From: an uncultured Dysgonomonas sp.
GTDB taxonomy: Bacteria > Bacteroidota > Bacteroidia > Bacteroidales > Dysgonomonadaceae
Reading direction: 5' to 3'
NCBI RefSeq assembly: GCF_900079725.1
Contig: NZ_LT599032.1
Location: forward strand, 2,254,253-2,318,252
Length of the DNA: 64,000 bases
Position numbers and translations under genes: made by a program. The notes below the pieces were generated by a model. The model did no database searches. It was not told where the DNA came from and saw nothing but the letters and a program-made list of their open reading frames with translations. Positions 1 through 9,348 of the stretch are shown piece after piece; position 1 is the first letter of the stretch; each line of letters opens with the position of its first letter.

Positions 1-705
1 TCTATGATGGTAATGACATTCGATGCAGGGGAAGAATTGAGCAGAATACTGAATGACAAAGAGAGTGAAAAACTTTGCCAATCGGCTTTAAAGAAACTAA
101 GAAAATATGTACCGGACATAACTTCGTCCAAACAGGCAGCTTCCCTGCTAAGCCTATCCGGGCTTATCGCACCAAAGAAAGCAAATGATGAAGTATTGGC
201 ACAAAACGGAGTGCATGGTATGTCTACCTTCTATGGCTACTATATGCTGAATGCCCGTGCAAAAGCAGGCGATTATAAAGGTGCGATAGATAACATACGT
301 GAATATTGGGGTGCTATGCTCGACCTTGGAGCAACCTCGTTCTGGGAAGATTTCGATATAGACTGGATGAAAAATGCAGCACGGATTGACGAGGTCGTAC
401 CCGAAGGAAAAGTAAATGTTCACGCCTCTTATGGGGGATATTGCTATAAAGGATATCGCCATAGTTTTTGTCATGGCTGGGCTTCGGGTCCTACTACATG
501 GCTTAGTAGACATGTACTGGGGGTAGAACCTTTAGAAGCCGGATGCAAAAAGGTACGGATTACCCCTAATCTGGGAGATTTGGAATGGGCAGAAGGTGCT
601 TTTCCTACTCCGCATGGGATCATAGAGATAAAACATACAAAACAAGCCGATGGGAAAATCAAATCGGAAATTAAGGCTCCTGAAGGAGTCGTTGTGGTGA
701 AGTAA
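1..705 (+). CDS. alpha-L-rhamnosidase-like glycoside hydrolase (GH78 type), C-terminal fragment
   Basis: This is the 3' end of a gene that begins before the window; the frame is open from base 1. The roughly 234 residues match the end of GH78 alpha-L-rhamnosidases: the last part of the (alpha/alpha)6 barrel, with GATSFWEDFDIDW around residues 110-122 and HGWASGPTTWLSRHVLG around 158-174, followed by the small beta-sandwich domain with ITPNLGDLEWAEGAFPTPHG. These enzymes remove terminal L-rhamnose from plant glycans in the periplasm or at the surface. The catalytic residues and any signal peptide lie upstream and cannot be judged. No neighbouring glycan gene is visible on the right, because the dcw cluster follows. 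The family call rests on C-terminal motifs only. Confidence 0.8.
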   Translation, partial: SMMVMTFDAGEELSRILNDKESEKLCQSALKKLRKYVPDITSSKQAASLLSLSGLIAPKKANDEVLAQNGVHGMSTFYGYYMLNARAKAGDYKGAIDNIREYWGAMLDLGATSFWEDFDIDWMKNAARIDEVVPEGKVNVHASYGGYCYKGYRHSFCHGWASGPTTWLSRHVLGVEPLEAGCKKVRITPNLGDLEWAEGAFPTPHGIIEIKHTKQADGKIKSEIKAPEGVVVVK

Positions 706-921
706 AACAAATCCTGCTATACAAAATAGTTTCACTTTATACCGCACACACCATTTTTAACAACAACTTTATTTTTAACTTATATCTACTGGACTTGTAT
801 TCCTTTTAGGCTATCCAAAAAGGAATATGGGTTATTTTGTGTTTGTATATATCCTAAAAGAATAGTACATTTAATACAAATGTATAATTAATATTATTTA
901 TAAATATCACCTAAAAAGAAC

Positions 922-1020
922 TGTTGACAACTTGTTTACAACCTGTTGACAAAGTATTACAAGTCAAACATTATCAAGTCAATATATATGTTGAAAACTT
1001 ATGAACATGGTTGTTAAAAA
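922..1020 (+). repeat. phased DnaA-box-like 9-mers
   Basis: TGTTGACAA occurs at 922-930 and 944-952, with the variant TGTTTACAA exactly between them at 933-941. The three start 11 bp apart, about one helical turn. Related 9-mers follow at 989-997 (TGTTGAAAA) and 1012-1020 (TGTTAAAAA). Against the reverse-complemented E. coli DnaA box TGTGGATAA they match at 6 to 7 of 9 positions. The phasing suggests cooperative protein binding. Whether the protein is DnaA, and whether the site is an origin or an operator, is inference. Confidence 0.45.
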
Positions 1021-1037
1021 CTTTTAGTCAATTTTAA

Positions 1038-1067
1038 GTGGGGAAATGTGGGGAAAAGTGTATAATT
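1038..1067 (+). promoter_or_regulatory. MraZ box (direct repeats of GTGGGGAAA, 10-bp period)
   Basis: GTGGGGAAAT at 1038-1047 is followed directly by GTGGGGAAAA at 1048-1057 and a degenerate third unit starting GTG at 1058. Known MraZ operators consist of TGGGN repeats with 5-bp spacers, so the period and core match. The position just upstream of mraZ fits autoregulation of the dcw operon. Confidence 0.75.
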
Positions 1068-1071
1068 TTCA

Positions 1072-1080
1072 TACCTTTAC
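1072..1080 (+). promoter_or_regulatory. candidate -7 element of the dcw promoter
   Basis: TACCTTTAC matches the Bacteroidota -7 consensus TAnnTTTG at all but the last position. A -33 TTTG would be expected near 1048, but that place is taken by the second MraZ repeat. Start of transcription would be near 1086, giving a leader of about 30 nt before mraZ. Confidence 0.5.
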
Positions 1081-1116
1081 GTCGCATATTGTATATAGTT
1101 AAAATTCAAAGTGTTA

Positions 1117-1578
1117 ATGATTCAATTTTTGGGTAATATAGAAGCGAAAATCGACGCGAAGGGGAGGGTCTTTGTGCCGGCTGCCTTCAGGAAGATTCTT
1201 CAATCTTCTACCCAGAATACATTGATACTCAGAAAAGATCTGTTTCAGGATTGTCTTGTCCTCTATCCCGTGGAAGTATGGGAAGAAGAGGTAGCAAAAT
1301 TACGTTCGCGCTTAAGCAGATGGGATCGAGAGCAACAAGCTCTTTTCAGGCAGTTTGTTGTTGATGCCGAGCGTCTCGATATAGATACGAACGGACGCAT
1401 CCTGATATCGAAGCGATATTGCCAGATGGTAAGCATCCTATCCGATGTTAGATTCTTAGGGGTAGATAATACAATTGAGATATGGGCAAAAGAAGGGCTG
1501 GAAAAGACGCTTATTCCGGCAGATGATTTCAGTTCCCGTATACAGACATTAATGAACAACGACTCACAATACGACTAA
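1117..1578 (+). CDS. mraZ: transcriptional regulator MraZ
   Basis: MraZ is the AbrB-like DNA-binding protein that opens most dcw clusters and controls them by binding TGGGN repeats. The 153-residue protein begins MIQFLGNIEAKIDAKGRVFV, the usual N-terminus, and carries two swapped-hairpin MraZ repeats; the second is seen as DIDTNGRILISKRY in the middle of the protein. A GTG at 1111 lies in frame, but the ATG at 1117 gives the N-terminus common in Bacteroidota, so I chose it. It is followed after 2 bp by rsmH. The repeat at 1038-1067 is its probable own operator. Confidence 0.95.
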   Translation: MIQFLGNIEAKIDAKGRVFVPAAFRKILQSSTQNTLILRKDLFQDCLVLYPVEVWEEEVAKLRSRLSRWDREQQALFRQFVVDAERLDIDTNGRILISKRYCQMVSILSDVRFLGVDNTIEIWAKEGLEKTLIPADDFSSRIQTLMNNDSQYD

Positions 1579-1580
1579 TC

Positions 1581-2492
1581 ATGACTGAGATATACCATAC
1601 ACCTGCACTGCTCCACGAAAGTGTGGACGGTATGAATATTCGTACCGAGAGTATTTGTGTAGACGTAACATTCGGCGGTGGCGGACATTCGAAGGAGATC
1701 CTTTCCCGCCTCGGCAACAAGGGACATCTGTATGCTTTCGATCAGGATGAAGACGCTATCAACAATATACAGGAGGATAGTAAATTCACGTTCATCCGGA
1801 GCAATTTCCGCTTCCTAAAGAACTTTATTAAATATCACGGCGTAGAAGAAGTGGACGCTATTCTTGCCGATTTGGGCGTGTCATCACATCATTTCGATGC
1901 CGAAGACCGTGGATTTTCTTTCCGTTTCGAAGATAGTGATCTGGATATGCGCATGAATCAGAAAGCCGGGAAAACGGCAGCACAAGTGCTGAATATATAC
2001 ACCGAAGAGCAGCTGGCAGATGTCTTTTACTTATATGGTGAGCTTAAGCAGTCGAGGCGCATTGCGTCTGCGATTGTAAAGACTCGGAAAGAAAAACCTT
2101 ACAGGAAAGTAAGTGACTTGCTGGATACGCTGAATTCCTTTGTCGGGAGAGGCGAAAAAGAAAAGAAAGTTTTGGCTCAAGCCTTTCAGGCACTTCGCAT
2201 AGAGGTGAATGAAGAGATGGAAACTCTGAAAGAAATGCTTGAACAGGCTCTTGACATATTGAAACCGGGCGGTCGTTTGGTCGTTATCACCTATCATTCT
2301 TTGGAAGACAGGCTTGTGAAGAACTTCTTTAAGACAGGTAACTTTGAAGGGAAAGTGGAAAAAGACTTCTTCGGGAACTTTGAAACGCCATTCAAATTGA
2401 TAAACAATAAAGTAATTGTGCCTTCACGGGAAGAAGAGGAAAGAAACCCGCGTTCGAGAAGCGCTAAACTAAGGATAGCAGAGAAAATTTGA
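1581..2492 (+). CDS. rsmH: 16S rRNA (cytosine1402-N4)-methyltransferase RsmH
   Basis: RsmH (MraW) methylates N4 of C1402 in the decoding centre of 16S rRNA with S-adenosylmethionine. The 303-residue protein has the SAM-binding glycine stretch VDVTFGGGGHSKEIL near residue 30, the core motif ADLGVSSHHFD near residue 95, and KPGGRLVVITYHSLEDR near residue 230. The C-terminal RNPRSRSAKLRIAEK is typical. Length is normal. It begins 2 bp after mraZ and ends 34 bp before the preferred ftsL start, so it belongs to the same operon. Confidence 0.96.
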   Translation: MTEIYHTPALLHESVDGMNIRTESICVDVTFGGGGHSKEILSRLGNKGHLYAFDQDEDAINNIQEDSKFTFIRSNFRFLKNFIKYHGVEEVDAILADLGVSSHHFDAEDRGFSFRFEDSDLDMRMNQKAGKTAAQVLNIYTEEQLADVFYLYGELKQSRRIASAIVKTRKEKPYRKVSDLLDTLNSFVGRGEKEKKVLAQAFQALRIEVNEEMETLKEMLEQALDILKPGGRLVVITYHSLEDRLVKNFFKTGNFEGKVEKDFFGNFETPFKLINNKVIVPSREEEERNPRSRSAKLRIAEKI

Positions 2493-2526
2493 GTTGTTAA
2501 TAAATTACATAGGACTTGTAATAGAA

Positions 2527-2853
2527 ATGAAAGCGAAAGATATAAAAAAGAAAGTGATGTATATTCTGGGAGGGACAGTTCTTACAGAGGACTTCTTCTG
2601 GAAGAATGCACGTTTCATTATCACTGTTTTTGTTATTCTCGTCTTATATATAAGCAACAGATACAGTTGTATAGAAAAGAGGTCTCAGATAGAGTCGTTG
2701 CAGCATGAACTGAAAGATGCGAAATTCGAATCATTGACTATTGCGGCACAGTTGATGGGAGTGAGCCGTGAGTCGAAAGTAGAGTCTTTGATCCAGCAGA
2801 ACGGAGTAGACTTGCAGCAAACCAAAGAGCCTATTTATAAAATTAAGAAATAG
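2527..2853 (+). CDS. ftsL: FtsL-like division protein
   Basis: A small bitopic membrane protein of 108 residues: a basic N-terminus, one membrane segment (FIITVFVILVLYISNRY, about residues 28-44) and a periplasmic coiled-coil with IESLQHELKDAKFESL. Size, topology and position between rsmH and ftsI identify it as FtsL, which joins FtsB and FtsQ to recruit FtsW and FtsI. The sequence itself is weakly conserved, so the call rests largely on context. A TTG at 2494, two bases after rsmH, lies in frame, but the ATG at 2527 gives the better N-terminus. Confidence 0.8.
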   Translation: MKAKDIKKKVMYILGGTVLTEDFFWKNARFIITVFVILVLYISNRYSCIEKRSQIESLQHELKDAKFESLTIAAQLMGVSRESKVESLIQQNGVDLQQTKEPIYKIKK

Positions 2854-2877
2854 AAGAGACTTTCTCGGAAAAAGGAT

Positions 2878-5085
2878 ATGGCAAAGAAATCAGAAGGAAC
2901 GATGAAGAATGTAGCAGTCAGCCGTTATGGTTGGATTGTCTTTTTCATGTCTTTCGTGTTTATAGCAATTATTGTTTGCATTTTCAAAATCAAATATGCG
3001 GAAGGGCCCGAATGGCGCGAGCTTGGCAAACAGGAAACTGTAAAAAAAGACCGGGAGATACGTCCCAACCGCGGAAATATATATGCCGATGACGGCCGTC
3101 TGCTTGCAACCAGTGAACCCTTGTATGGCGTATATGTCGACTTCATGTCGGAGGGTATAAAGAAAGATACGTTGATGAAATACGTAACCCCTCTGTCTCA
3201 GGAGTTAGCGAAAAAATTTCCGGATAGAAATGCCGCTCAATACAAAAAGATAATATTAGATGGCTGGGCACTTAGCCGCAAAGAACTGGACGAACTGGAG
3301 CGCAACCGGAAAAGTGGTTCCAACAAGAAGGTAAAAGTAAGAAGCCGTTATGTAAGAATTATTCGCCCCGATATAAATTATGTCGACCTGAAAGAACTGA
3401 AAACATTTCCGTTCTTTAATCAGCGCAGCAACAGGAGCGGTCTTTTCACCGAAGAAAAGACAATGCGTCTGAAACCTTTCGGCCGATTGGCTGGACGGAC
3501 CGTAGGCTCTATCTTTAAAGATTTTGAAGACGGGGGGGCGAGTGGACTGGAGTTGAAATATGATTCAATACTCAAAGGTGTGCCCGGGTTGAAAACACGT
3601 GAGCGTGTGCAAGGCCGCTGGATAGACGTAGTATTGGAAGAACCTGTCGATGGCTGGGATATAAAGACCACACTGAATGTGGATATTCAGGATATGGCAG
3701 AAAAAGCCCTTTACGGCAAACTGGCTGAAACAAAAGCCGAATCAGGTGTAGCCATTGTAATGGAAGTAGCTACCGGCGAAATAAAAGCGATAACCAATCT
3801 CGACAGGGTATCGGAAGGAGTATATGCCGAAGGAAACCCGAATGCATTCTCGTGGATGTCCGAACCGGGTTCCACATTCAAGACCGTATCGGTGATGGTA
3901 GCCCTCGAAGACGGGGTAGTTACACCAAATGACTCTGTGCGTGTCGGCAATGGGCTTTTCGAATATAAAGGGCGTGTTGTGCGCGACCACTACTGGCGTA
4001 CAGGGGGACGCAAAGAGTTTATGACTATTACCGAAGGGATGTATATTTCTTCCAATGTTGTTATGACTAAAATGATTCTGAAGGGCTATGAAAATAATCC
4101 TCAGAAATATGCACAACATATCCGTGATTTAGGTATTACAAAGAAAATAGAATGGGACGTACCTCTGAAGGGTATAGAAGGCACATCCATAGTCCGCATG
4201 CCGGATGATAAGGCAAATCCGTGGTCAAAAACGACTCTGGCATGGATGTCGTTCGGTTATGAGACACAGATTCCGCCTATCTACATGCTGATGTTTTACA
4301 ATGGGATAGCCAATAACGGGAAAATGATAAAGCCTTTCCTTACCAAAGCCTTTATGAAAGATGGCAAGGTGAAAGAAGAATTCGAAACGGAAGTTATCAA
4401 TCCGGCGTTATGCTCCGAGAAGACATTAGGAGAGGTGAGGGAAATGCTCAGAGGGGTAGTGTCTGACGGTCTGGGAAAAGCAGCCGGTTCTCAACTTTTC
4501 CAATCGGCAGGTAAGACAGGTACGGCAATGATTGCATCTCGGGGAGGATACGAAGGTTATTATGTTTCGTTCTGTGGATATTTCCCCGCAGAAGACCCAA
4601 AATATACATGTTTTGTTGGGATACGCAGGCCGCAGGGTTCTCCGTCGGGAGGGCTTATGGCTGGATCGGTATTTAAGTCTATAGCCGAAGGCATTTATAC
4701 TAAACACTTAGTGTCGACTCCTCTACCTGCTCCGAAAGATACTGTAAACTCATTGATTCCTGTAGTTAAGGGAGGATTGCTTAAGAATACAGAATATGTA
4801 TTGAAAAAGCTAGACCAGAATTATACGTTTTCGGGTAGTAATATCGATTGGATAAAGACGAAGAGCGACTCTCTGTCAGGAGGAATTATATTGGAAGATA
4901 ATACTTCCGTAAAACAAGGCCTTGTTCCTAACGTTATAGGTATGGGGGCACGTGATGCAGTATATCTATTGGAGAATGCCGGACTTAGAGTCAACCTGAC
5001 GGGAGAGGGAAAAGTGAAGCGGCAATCTATCCCTGCCGGAAGCCGGATAGTAAAAGGCGGTGGTATTACAATAGAATTGAATTAA
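2878..5085 (+). CDS. ftsI: penicillin-binding protein FtsI (PBP3) with C-terminal PASTA domain
   Basis: FtsI is the septal peptidoglycan transpeptidase partner of FtsW. The 735-residue protein has an N-terminal membrane anchor (about residues 18-38), a dimerisation domain starting near REIRPNRGNIYADDG, and a transpeptidase domain with all three active-site motifs: S332-T-F-K335, S391-S-N393 and K546-T-G-T549. The last 60 or so residues form one PASTA domain (VPNVIGMGARDAVYLLENAG). Bacteroidota FtsI commonly carries such a domain. It lies 24 bp after ftsL. A 106-bp AT-rich gap follows before murE. Confidence 0.95.
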   Translation: MAKKSEGTMKNVAVSRYGWIVFFMSFVFIAIIVCIFKIKYAEGPEWRELGKQETVKKDREIRPNRGNIYADDGRLLATSEPLYGVYVDFMSEGIKKDTLMKYVTPLSQELAKKFPDRNAAQYKKIILDGWALSRKELDELERNRKSGSNKKVKVRSRYVRIIRPDINYVDLKELKTFPFFNQRSNRSGLFTEEKTMRLKPFGRLAGRTVGSIFKDFEDGGASGLELKYDSILKGVPGLKTRERVQGRWIDVVLEEPVDGWDIKTTLNVDIQDMAEKALYGKLAETKAESGVAIVMEVATGEIKAITNLDRVSEGVYAEGNPNAFSWMSEPGSTFKTVSVMVALEDGVVTPNDSVRVGNGLFEYKGRVVRDHYWRTGGRKEFMTITEGMYISSNVVMTKMILKGYENNPQKYAQHIRDLGITKKIEWDVPLKGIEGTSIVRMPDDKANPWSKTTLAWMSFGYETQIPPIYMLMFYNGIANNGKMIKPFLTKAFMKDGKVKEEFETEVINPALCSEKTLGEVREMLRGVVSDGLGKAAGSQLFQSAGKTGTAMIASRGGYEGYYVSFCGYFPAEDPKYTCFVGIRRPQGSPSGGLMAGSVFKSIAEGIYTKHLVSTPLPAPKDTVNSLIPVVKGGLLKNTEYVLKKLDQNYTFSGSNIDWIKTKSDSLSGGIILEDNTSVKQGLVPNVIGMGARDAVYLLENAGLRVNLTGEGKVKRQSIPAGSRIVKGGGITIELN

Positions 5086-5191
5086 GGTCGCAGACCTGTT
5101 TGTTACTTGATTAAGTTTATAAGCAATAGGCAGTTAAGCTGGTTAATAATATTATTAAGTACTTTCTTTTACTTAAATAAAGAATACAGAT

Positions 5192-6643
5192 ATGAAATTA
5201 AAGGATTTATTAAAAGGCATAGATGTAGTTGAAATAAAAGGAGATGAAAATCTTGAAATAACAGCTATTCAGACCGACTCACGTAAAGCAATCGCCGGTT
5301 CGGCCTTTATTGCCCTGAAAGGGGTACAGGTAGACGGACACCAATATATTAACAATGCCCTTGATTTAGGAGCTAAAGTTGTAATCCACCAGGAGAAAGT
5401 AGATACTTCGAGAGAAGGAATTACTTATGTAAAAATAAAGGACAGTGCAGATGCAGCCGGTAAAATTGCCACCCTATGGTATGGAGACCCTTCTGCCAAA
5501 CTGAAACTGGTGGGAGTTACCGGAACGAATGGCAAGACTACTACAGCCACATTATTATATGAGATGTTCCGTAAACTGGGGTATAAAGTAGGATTACTAT
5601 CCACAGTAGCTAACTATATCGATGGCACGGTATATCATGCCACACATACTACGCCTGATCCGCTGTCGCTGAATGAGATGCTGGCAAAGATGGTAGATGC
5701 TGGCTGCGAATATGCTTTCATGGAAGTGAGCTCGCATGCGATACATCAGAAACGTATCAGTGGATTGAAGTTCGATGGTGGTATCTTTACCAATATCACG
5801 CAGGATCATCTCGACTATCACAAAACGATGGCTGAGTACCTGAAAGCCAAAAAGATGTTTTTCGACAATTTGCCCGAAACTGCTTTTGCCCTTACCAACG
5901 CCGATGACAAGAACGGAGCGGTAATGCTTCAGAATACAAAAGCGAAGAAATATACTTATTCGGTAAAAACGCTGGCCGATTTTAAAGCTAAGATTATAGA
6001 GAAGCACTTCGACGGCACAGCTGTCGAATTCAATAATAAGGAATTGCAGGTGCAGTTTGTCGGTGTGTTCAATGTGTATAATTTATTAGCAGTGTATGGA
6101 GCAACCGTTCTGCTAGGGCAGGACCCGGATGAGGCATTGCTTATCCTGAGTACATTAAAACCGGTATCGGGACGTTTCGAGACATTACGCTCGCCTGAAA
6201 ACTATACAGCGATTGTTGATTATGCGCATACACCCGATGCTTTAACGAATGTGTTGGAAGCCATCCACGAAGTATTGGAAGGTAACGGGCGTGTGATTAC
6301 GGTAGTGGGTTGTGGAGGCAACAGGGATAAGACCAAACGTCCGATTATGGCACGTGAGGCTGTACGCCTGAGCGATCAGGTGATACTTACATCCGACAAT
6401 CCGCGATTCGAAGAGCCACAGGCTATTATCAACGATATGGCTGACGGGCTGAACAGTCAGCAAATGAAGAAAACACTATTGATCGTAGAGCGTGAACAAG
6501 CGATTAAAACAGCTTGCACATTGGCCAAAGAGGGCGATGTAATCCTCATTGCAGGTAAAGGCCATGAAGATTATCAGGATGTGAAAGGAGTGAAACATCA
6601 CTTCGATGATAGAGAAGTAGTAAGAAATATTTTTGGAGAATAA
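5192..6643 (+). CDS. murE: UDP-MurNAc-L-Ala-D-Glu--meso-diaminopimelate ligase MurE
   Basis: MurE adds the third residue to the peptidoglycan stem peptide using ATP. The 483-residue protein has the three Mur ligase domains. The P-loop is G111-TNGKTTT-118, and the carbamylated-lysine region follows. The motif D402-N-P-R405 is the known signature of the enzymes that use meso-diaminopimelate rather than lysine, which predicts DAP-type peptidoglycan here. It is preceded by 106 bp without an obvious terminator and followed after 18 bp by mraY. Confidence 0.96.
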   Translation: MKLKDLLKGIDVVEIKGDENLEITAIQTDSRKAIAGSAFIALKGVQVDGHQYINNALDLGAKVVIHQEKVDTSREGITYVKIKDSADAAGKIATLWYGDPSAKLKLVGVTGTNGKTTTATLLYEMFRKLGYKVGLLSTVANYIDGTVYHATHTTPDPLSLNEMLAKMVDAGCEYAFMEVSSHAIHQKRISGLKFDGGIFTNITQDHLDYHKTMAEYLKAKKMFFDNLPETAFALTNADDKNGAVMLQNTKAKKYTYSVKTLADFKAKIIEKHFDGTAVEFNNKELQVQFVGVFNVYNLLAVYGATVLLGQDPDEALLILSTLKPVSGRFETLRSPENYTAIVDYAHTPDALTNVLEAIHEVLEGNGRVITVVGCGGNRDKTKRPIMAREAVRLSDQVILTSDNPRFEEPQAIINDMADGLNSQQMKKTLLIVEREQAIKTACTLAKEGDVILIAGKGHEDYQDVKGVKHHFDDREVVRNIFGE

Positions 6644-6661
6644 AAAAATCAGAAGGAGCAA

Positions 6662-7924
6662 ATGTTATATTATCTATTCGACTATTTAGACCAGTTAGAT
6701 TTCCCGGGAGCGGGGATGTTCAGGTATGTCTCGTTCCGTGCAGCCATGGCACTGGTATTATCATTATTGATATCCACTATCATAGGGCGTCGTATCATCG
6801 ACAAGCTGCAAAAGCTGCAAATCGGAGAAATAGTCCGCAATCTGGGACTGGAAGGACAATTGAGCAAAAAAGGAACGCCTACAATGGGAGGAATTATCAT
6901 TATCATCTCCATACTTGTACCCGTTTTGCTTTTGGCCCGTTTAGACAATATATATATCATTCTGATGCTTATTACAACCGTTTGGTTGGGAGTTCTTGGC
7001 TTTTTGGACGATTATATCAAGGTATTCAAAAAGGATAAAGAAGGACTGCATGGTAAGTTTAAAATAATTGCCCAGATAGGTCTGGGACTTATCGTTGGCA
7101 TGACGCTTTACCTGAGTCCTGACGTTATTATCCGTGAAAATATAGAATTTCGTAATCAGGATAATGTCATAGAACGGGTCAGTTATACTGCCGAAGGAGC
7201 GAAGTCTACACAGACTACCATCCCTTTCATGAAGAATAACAACCTAGACTATGAAGACCTTGTCTCTTTCATGGGTGACTATGCTGAACCTGCTGCCTGG
7301 ATATTGTTTGTAACGATTGTTATATTCATTGTAACGGCTGTATCGAACGGTGCAAATCTGACCGATGGGCTCGATGGGCTTGCGGCCGGTAGTTCGGCAA
7401 TAATAGGGGTCACTTTGGGGATACTTGCATATGTATCCGGACACATTGAGTTTGCCTCCTATCTGAATATAATGTTTATTCCGGGTAGTCAGGAGCTCGT
7501 TATATTTGCCTCAGCATTTATCGGGGCTACAGTTGGTTTCTTATGGTACAATGCATTTCCCGCACAGGTATTCATGGGAGATACGGGTAGCTTAACGCTG
7601 GGGGGTATAATCGGGGTTTTCGCGGTGGTTATCCATAAAGAATTATTGCTGCCTATATTATGTGGTATCTTTATGGTGGAGAGCCTCTCGGTAATGATAC
7701 AGGTATTTTATTTTAAACTGACCAAGAAGAAATACGGTGAAGGACGCCGTGTATTTAAAATGACACCTCTGCATCATCATTTCCAGAAGGCCGGAAATTC
7801 AGGCATACAGGCTTTATTCCAAAAACCGATAGGGGCTGTACCGGAATCGAAAATTGTGGTACGTTTCTGGATTATAGGAATTATCCTGGCTGTACTTACA
7901 TTAGCAACATTGAAAATGCGATAA
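6662..7924 (+). CDS. mraY: phospho-MurNAc-pentapeptide transferase MraY
   Basis: MraY moves phospho-MurNAc-pentapeptide from UDP to undecaprenyl phosphate, forming lipid I in the inner membrane. The 420-residue protein has about ten membrane segments, the conserved [11 protein letters not shown] near residue 80, [12 protein letters not shown] with D235, and the cytoplasmic L-H371-H-H373 motif near the C-terminus. An extra loop at about 155-205 makes it longer than the 360-residue E. coli protein; this is usual in Bacteroidota. It lies in the dcw operon between murE and murD. Confidence 0.96.
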   Translation: MLYYLFDYLDQLDFPGAGMFRYVSFRAAMALVLSLLISTIIGRRIIDKLQKLQIGEIVRNLGLEGQLSKKGTPTMGGIIIIISILVPVLLLARLDNIYIILMLITTVWLGVLGFLDDYIKVFKKDKEGLHGKFKIIAQIGLGLIVGMTLYLSPDVIIRENIEFRNQDNVIERVSYTAEGAKSTQTTIPFMKNNNLDYEDLVSFMGDYAEPAAWILFVTIVIFIVTAVSNGANLTDGLDGLAAGSSAIIGVTLGILAYVSGHIEFASYLNIMFIPGSQELVIFASAFIGATVGFLWYNAFPAQVFMGDTGSLTLGGIIGVFAVVIHKELLLPILCGIFMVESLSVMIQVFYFKLTKKKYGEGRRVFKMTPLHHHFQKAGNSGIQALFQKPIGAVPESKIVVRFWIIGIILAVLTLATLKMR

Positions 7925-7929
7925 TATGC

Positions 7930-7999
7930 AATTTCAAAATTTCAAGATTAAGTCTTGAACAAAAATCTTGAAATTTGAAATCTTGAAATCCTGAAATTA
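7930..7999. repeat. imperfect inverted and tandem repeat in the mraY-murD spacer
   Basis: The 83-bp spacer is built almost wholly from the words TTTCAA, TCAAGAT and CTTGAAAT. The arm at 7930-7949 pairs with 7964-7981 with one base skipped, giving a stem-loop, and two more partial copies of CTTGAAATC follow. No T-run follows, so a terminator is unlikely. It could be a processing or pausing site, or a remnant of local duplication. Confidence 0.5.
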
Positions 8000-8007
8000 A
8001 AGAATAT

Positions 8008-9342
8008 ATGAACAAGATAATCATACTGGGAGGAGGCGAAAGCGGAGTTGGTTCGGCCATACTTGCACAAGCAAAAGGATTCGATGTTTTTTTGTCGGAT
8101 AATGGTCCTTTGCAGGACAAGTATAAAGCAGAACTGGAGCAATACGGTATTCCTTACGAAGAAAAGGGTCATACTGAAGAGCTGGTACTCGCCGCAACCG
8201 AAATCATAAAAAGTCCGGGTATTCCTAATTATGCTCCTCTTGTTCACAAAGCCATAGAAAAAGGTATTCCCGTTCTTTCCGAAATGGAATTCGCCAAACG
8301 TTATACGACTGCCAAAATGATTTGTATAACAGGGAGTAATGGCAAAACGACCACTACCAGCCTGATATATCATATACTGAAATCGGCGGGGCTGAATGTA
8401 GGGCTGGGAGGAAATATCGGGAGGAGTTTTGCCCGTCAGGTCGCGGAAGAAAATTATGATTATTACGTGTTGGAACTAAGTAGTTTCCAGCTCGAAAACA
8501 TGTATTCTTTCAAAGCTGACATCGCCATCTTACTGAATATCACGCCTGACCATCTGGACAGATACGACCACGATATACAGAAATACATAGACGCTAAGAT
8601 GCGTATCGTACAGAACCAGACCGAGGCCGACGCTTTCATATTTTGGGAAGAAGACCCTATTGTAAGTAAAGAAATTAAGAAACTGGTATCTAAAGGTAAA
8701 CAATATACATTCGCCGAACACAAGGTTGGCAATGCAGTCGCTTACCTGAATGATCATGAAATAGATATTAACACTCCTAATTCCGCATTTATTATGGAAC
8801 AGGATTTATTAGCTCTGGAAGGTACACACAACCTCTACAATTCGCTTGCTTCAGGTATTGCCGCTAAGTTGCTGGATATAACTGACGAAAACCTTCGCCA
8901 TTCTCTCAGCGACTTTCAGGGAGTAGAGCATCGTCTCGAGAAGGTAGCTAAGGTGAAGGGTGTCCAGTTTATAAATGATTCGAAGGCTACCAATGTGAAT
9001 TCATGCTGGTATGCTTTGCAGAGTATGAAAACAAAAGTAGTTTTGATACTTGGGGGAACGGATAAAGGAAATGATTATGCCGAGATAGAACAGCTGGTAA
9101 AGGACAAAGCGCGCGCCCTTGTATTTCTGGGTGTGGACAATAGCAAGCTGCATAAGTTCTTTGATGGTAAAATAGAAAAGATACAAGATACATCATCGAT
9201 GAAAGATGCTGTAGAAAAAGCTTACGCATTGGCTGAAGAGGGAGATACAGTATTGCTATCACCTTGTTGTGCCAGCTTCGACCTCTTTAAGAATTACGAA
9301 GACAGAGGTAACCAATTTAAAGAATATGTCAGAAAATTGTAA
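8008..9342 (+). CDS. murD: UDP-MurNAc-L-alanine--D-glutamate ligase MurD
   Basis: MurD adds D-glutamate to UDP-MurNAc-L-alanine in the cytoplasm. The 444-residue protein starts with a Rossmann-like UMAG-binding domain (IIILGGGESGVGSA), has the ATP P-loop G109-SNGKTTT-116, the ALNITPDHLDRY-type motif as LLNITPDHLDRYD, and the C-terminal domain with VVLILGGTDKGNDY. The ATG at 8008 follows the repetitive spacer. ftsW starts 6 bp after its stop, so the two are co-transcribed. Confidence 0.96.
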   Translation: MNKIIILGGGESGVGSAILAQAKGFDVFLSDNGPLQDKYKAELEQYGIPYEEKGHTEELVLAATEIIKSPGIPNYAPLVHKAIEKGIPVLSEMEFAKRYTTAKMICITGSNGKTTTTSLIYHILKSAGLNVGLGGNIGRSFARQVAEENYDYYVLELSSFQLENMYSFKADIAILLNITPDHLDRYDHDIQKYIDAKMRIVQNQTEADAFIFWEEDPIVSKEIKKLVSKGKQYTFAEHKVGNAVAYLNDHEIDINTPNSAFIMEQDLLALEGTHNLYNSLASGIAAKLLDITDENLRHSLSDFQGVEHRLEKVAKVKGVQFINDSKATNVNSCWYALQSMKTKVVLILGGTDKGNDYAEIEQLVKDKARALVFLGVDNSKLHKFFDGKIEKIQDTSSMKDAVEKAYALAEEGDTVLLSPCCASFDLFKNYEDRGNQFKEYVRKL

Positions 9343-9348
9343 TTAGAT

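Larger units (their letters stand above)
706..1116. promoter_or_regulatory. long AT-rich regulatory region upstream of mraZ
   Basis: About 410 bases without a gene separate the rhamnosidase gene from mraZ. The first 200 bases are AT-rich and show nothing I can name. From 922 on there is a dense run of TGTTGACAA-like 9-mers, then a MraZ-box-like direct repeat, then a Bacteroidota -7 element before the mraZ start. These sites are listed separately. The length is large for this compact cluster and suggests a real control region. Confidence 0.6.

Noticed and set aside
2494-2526. TTG start of ftsL two bases after rsmH
   Set aside because: The ATG at 2527 gives a normal basic N-terminus; the extra 11 residues are hydrophobic and not typical.
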